A stretch of 46,330 bases of DNA from an uncultured Bacteroidota bacterium (GTDB lineage: Bacteria; Bacteroidota; Bacteroidia; 2-12-FULL-35-15), in contig CAINDA010000015.1 in NCBI GenBank assembly GCA_903847205.1, forward strand, positions 1-46,330, given 5' to 3'. The position numbers and the translations under genes are program-made. This document shows positions 44,635 to 46,330 of this stretch, in pieces. The notes beneath the pieces are model-generated. The model was not told the origin of the DNA. It was given only the letters and a program-made list of their open reading frames with translations, and did no database searches. Position 1 is the stretch's first letter. Each line of letters begins with the position of its first letter.

Positions 44635-46197
44635 ATGCAAGAAAAAGAACGTAAAGAAAAATTTTTAACCGACTCAGGTATTGAAATAAAACGGGTTTAT
44701 CAAAAGGCAGAAACAGCTGCTGAAGAACCCGGCGAATTCCCTTTTACACGCGGTGTGCAGTCAACCATGTACCGCAGCAAGTTATGGACTATGCGGCAGT
44801 ATGCAGGATTCTCAACTGCCGAAGAATCAAATAAACGCTACCATTATTTATTAAATCATGGCACCACAGGTTTGTCGGTGGCATTTGATCTGCCCACTCA
44901 AATTGGTTACGACAGCAGTCACGCTTTCGCAGACGGCGAAGTTGGTAAAGCAGGCGTGGCTATTGATTCTTTAAAGGATATTGAAATTTTGTTCGACGGC
45001 ATTAAGCTGGAGAATATTACCACTTCTATGACTATCAATTCAACAGCTTCTATTCTTTTAGCCATGTACATTGCATTGGCAAAAAAGCAGGGAGCTGATC
45101 TTAAAAAAATATCGGGCACCATACAGAATGACATATTAAAAGAATACGCTGCCCGCGGAACATACATCTATCCGCCAAAGCCGAGTATGCGCATCATCAC
45201 TGATATTTTTGAATACTGTGCTAAAGAAGTTCCCAAATGGAATACTATTTCTATTTCCGGCTATCACATACGTGAGGCGGGTTCTACGGCAGTTCAGGAA
45301 CTGGCATTTACTCTTGCTAACGGTAAAGCCTATCTGAAAGCCGCTATTGATAAAGGGCTGGATATAAATGTGTTTGCAAAACGCCTTTCGTTTTTCTTCA
45401 ATGCACATAATAATATGTTTGAAGAAACCGCTAAGTTCCGCGCTGCACGCAGAATGTGGGCGAAGATTACAAAAGAATTAGGAGCAACCGATCCTCGTGC
45501 GCAGATGCTTCGTTTCCATACCCAGACAGGCGGTTCAACACTTACCGCACAGCAGGCGCAGAATAATATTATCCGTGTAACGGTGCAGGCAATGGCTGCG
45601 GTACTTGGCGGCACTCAGAGTTTACATACCAATGGTTTTGATGAAGCAATTGCGCTTCCGACAGAGGAAGCCGCCCGCACAGCACTTCGTACACAGCAAA
45701 TAATTGCTTTTGAAAGCGGTGTTACGGAAACAGTTGATCCATTGGCAGGTTCGTATTTTATAGAAGCATTAACCAATGAAGTGGAAACTGCCGCCTGGGA
45801 ATACATCAACCAGATTGATGCAATGGGAGGAGCTGTTGCGGCAATAGAGGAGGGCTTCATGCAGAATGAGATTGCCGCTTCGGCATATAAATATCAAAAC
45901 GATATTCAAACCGGAGAAAAAATAATTGTAGGCGTTAATAAATTTACGGTTGAGGAAAAACCGATGGAAAATGTTTTTTCAATTGATGATTCTATACGCC
46001 AGCTGCAGATAGATAAAATAAACAAAGTGAAAGCAGAGAGAGATAATAAAAAAGTTGCTGAGCTGCTTAAAACACTTGATGCTGATGCCCGCGGCACTGT
46101 TAACCTGATGCCTTCAATTTTAGCTGCAGTTGAGAGTTATGCCACTCTCGGAGAAATTGCAGATACACTGCGCAATGTGTTTGGGGAGTATAAATAG
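44635..46197 (+). CDS. Methylmalonyl-CoA mutase-family large subunit without a B12 domain
   Basis: A 520-residue catalytic TIM-barrel subunit. It lacks the C-terminal cobalamin-binding domain, so a separate small subunit is needed. Residues that distinguish methylmalonyl- from isobutyryl-CoA mutase point to the former: Y56 in [10 protein letters not shown] and R174 in YAARGTYI. H211 in SGYHIREAG is the conserved catalytic histidine. However, [17 protein letters not shown] (295-311) is closer to the isobutyryl/hydroxyisobutyryl-type sequence, so the substrate is not settled. It would interconvert methylmalonyl-CoA and succinyl-CoA in propionate metabolism. No partner gene is seen before the window ends. 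Confidence 0.88.
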   Translation: MQEKERKEKFLTDSGIEIKRVYQKAETAAEEPGEFPFTRGVQSTMYRSKLWTMRQYAGFSTAEESNKRYHYLLNHGTTGLSVAFDLPTQIGYDSSHAFADGEVGKAGVAIDSLKDIEILFDGIKLENITTSMTINSTASILLAMYIALAKKQGADLKKISGTIQNDILKEYAARGTYIYPPKPSMRIITDIFEYCAKEVPKWNTISISGYHIREAGSTAVQELAFTLANGKAYLKAAIDKGLDINVFAKRLSFFFNAHNNMFEETAKFRAARRMWAKITKELGATDPRAQMLRFHTQTGGSTLTAQQAQNNIIRVTVQAMAAVLGGTQSLHTNGFDEAIALPTEEAARTALRTQQIIAFESGVTETVDPLAGSYFIEALTNEVETAAWEYINQIDAMGGAVAAIEEGFMQNEIAASAYKYQNDIQTGEKIIVGVNKFTVEEKPMENVFSIDDSIRQLQIDKINKVKAERDNKKVAELLKTLDADARGTVNLMPSILAAVESYATLGEIADTLRNVFGEYK

Positions 46198-46330
46198 TCG
46201 GCACTCAAAAAGTCGGTTTTAATTTTTGAATAAAGAAAGTGCACCAGTATCTGATTATTAATAAGAATAAATTTTCAATAATACTTTTAAGTCCCAGCTT
46301 CCAAAGGTTCATTACGCGTTTAAAGTTCAT

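Overview
The window is from a member of the Bacteroidota. The DNA is AT-rich. Secreted proteins end in type IX secretion (T9SS) sorting domains of both the type B (gliding-motility-associated) and type A classes, and porT lies directly downstream of ubiE as it does in many Bacteroidota. Several genes have the TAnnTTTG -7 box of this phylum and a very short leader. The class within the phylum cannot be settled from the sequence. No rRNA, tRNA, CRISPR array, intact insertion sequence or prophage was seen.

Layout. 1-850 has no conventional gene; it holds a 21-bp minisatellite and several GC-rich hairpin repeats. 853-8619 (-) is a giant PKD-repeat surface protein. 8989-16186 is a DNA-damage/mutagenesis island: a DnaE2-type polymerase (-), a DinB Y-family polymerase (-), a divergent LexA-like XRE/S24 repressor (+), and a DnaQ-like exonuclease fused to a UvrC/Cho-like GIY-YIG nuclease (+). 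16463-24643 carries a CPBP protease, a small lipoprotein pair, a DUF4349 lipoprotein, a GT39-like glycosyltransferase, a fatty-acid desaturase, MsrA and a secreted protein of unknown function. 25009-31022 is a membrane-protein block built around a small winged-helix regulator, with the same inverted repeat at two promoters; it includes a DUF4173 protein fused to leucine-rich repeats and ends in DUF1361 and DgkA. 31062-35154 holds YajQ, a VanX-like dipeptidase, an acyltransferase and a secreted GH5 enzyme. 35193-42335 is a minus-strand run: aspC, a decayed four-helix-bundle cassette, rfaE1, ubiE, porT, a COG2509 flavoprotein, a YvlD-like membrane protein and cvfB. 42614-46197 holds a small conserved protein, a second 21-bp minisatellite reading as a heptapeptide protein, a T9SS type A protein and a methylmalonyl-CoA mutase-family large subunit.

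How the genes work together. The strongest functional unit is the mutagenesis island: a self-cleaving repressor beside two translesion-type polymerases and a proofreading/incision nuclease fusion. T9SS is the second theme: porT encodes a component of the machinery and at least three cargo proteins lie in the window. The winged-helix block is the best candidate for an undescribed regulon. Short repeats sit against gene starts unusually often: the 5' side of rfaE1, the start of ubiE, upstream of the winged-helix gene, and directly after the 42614 gene.
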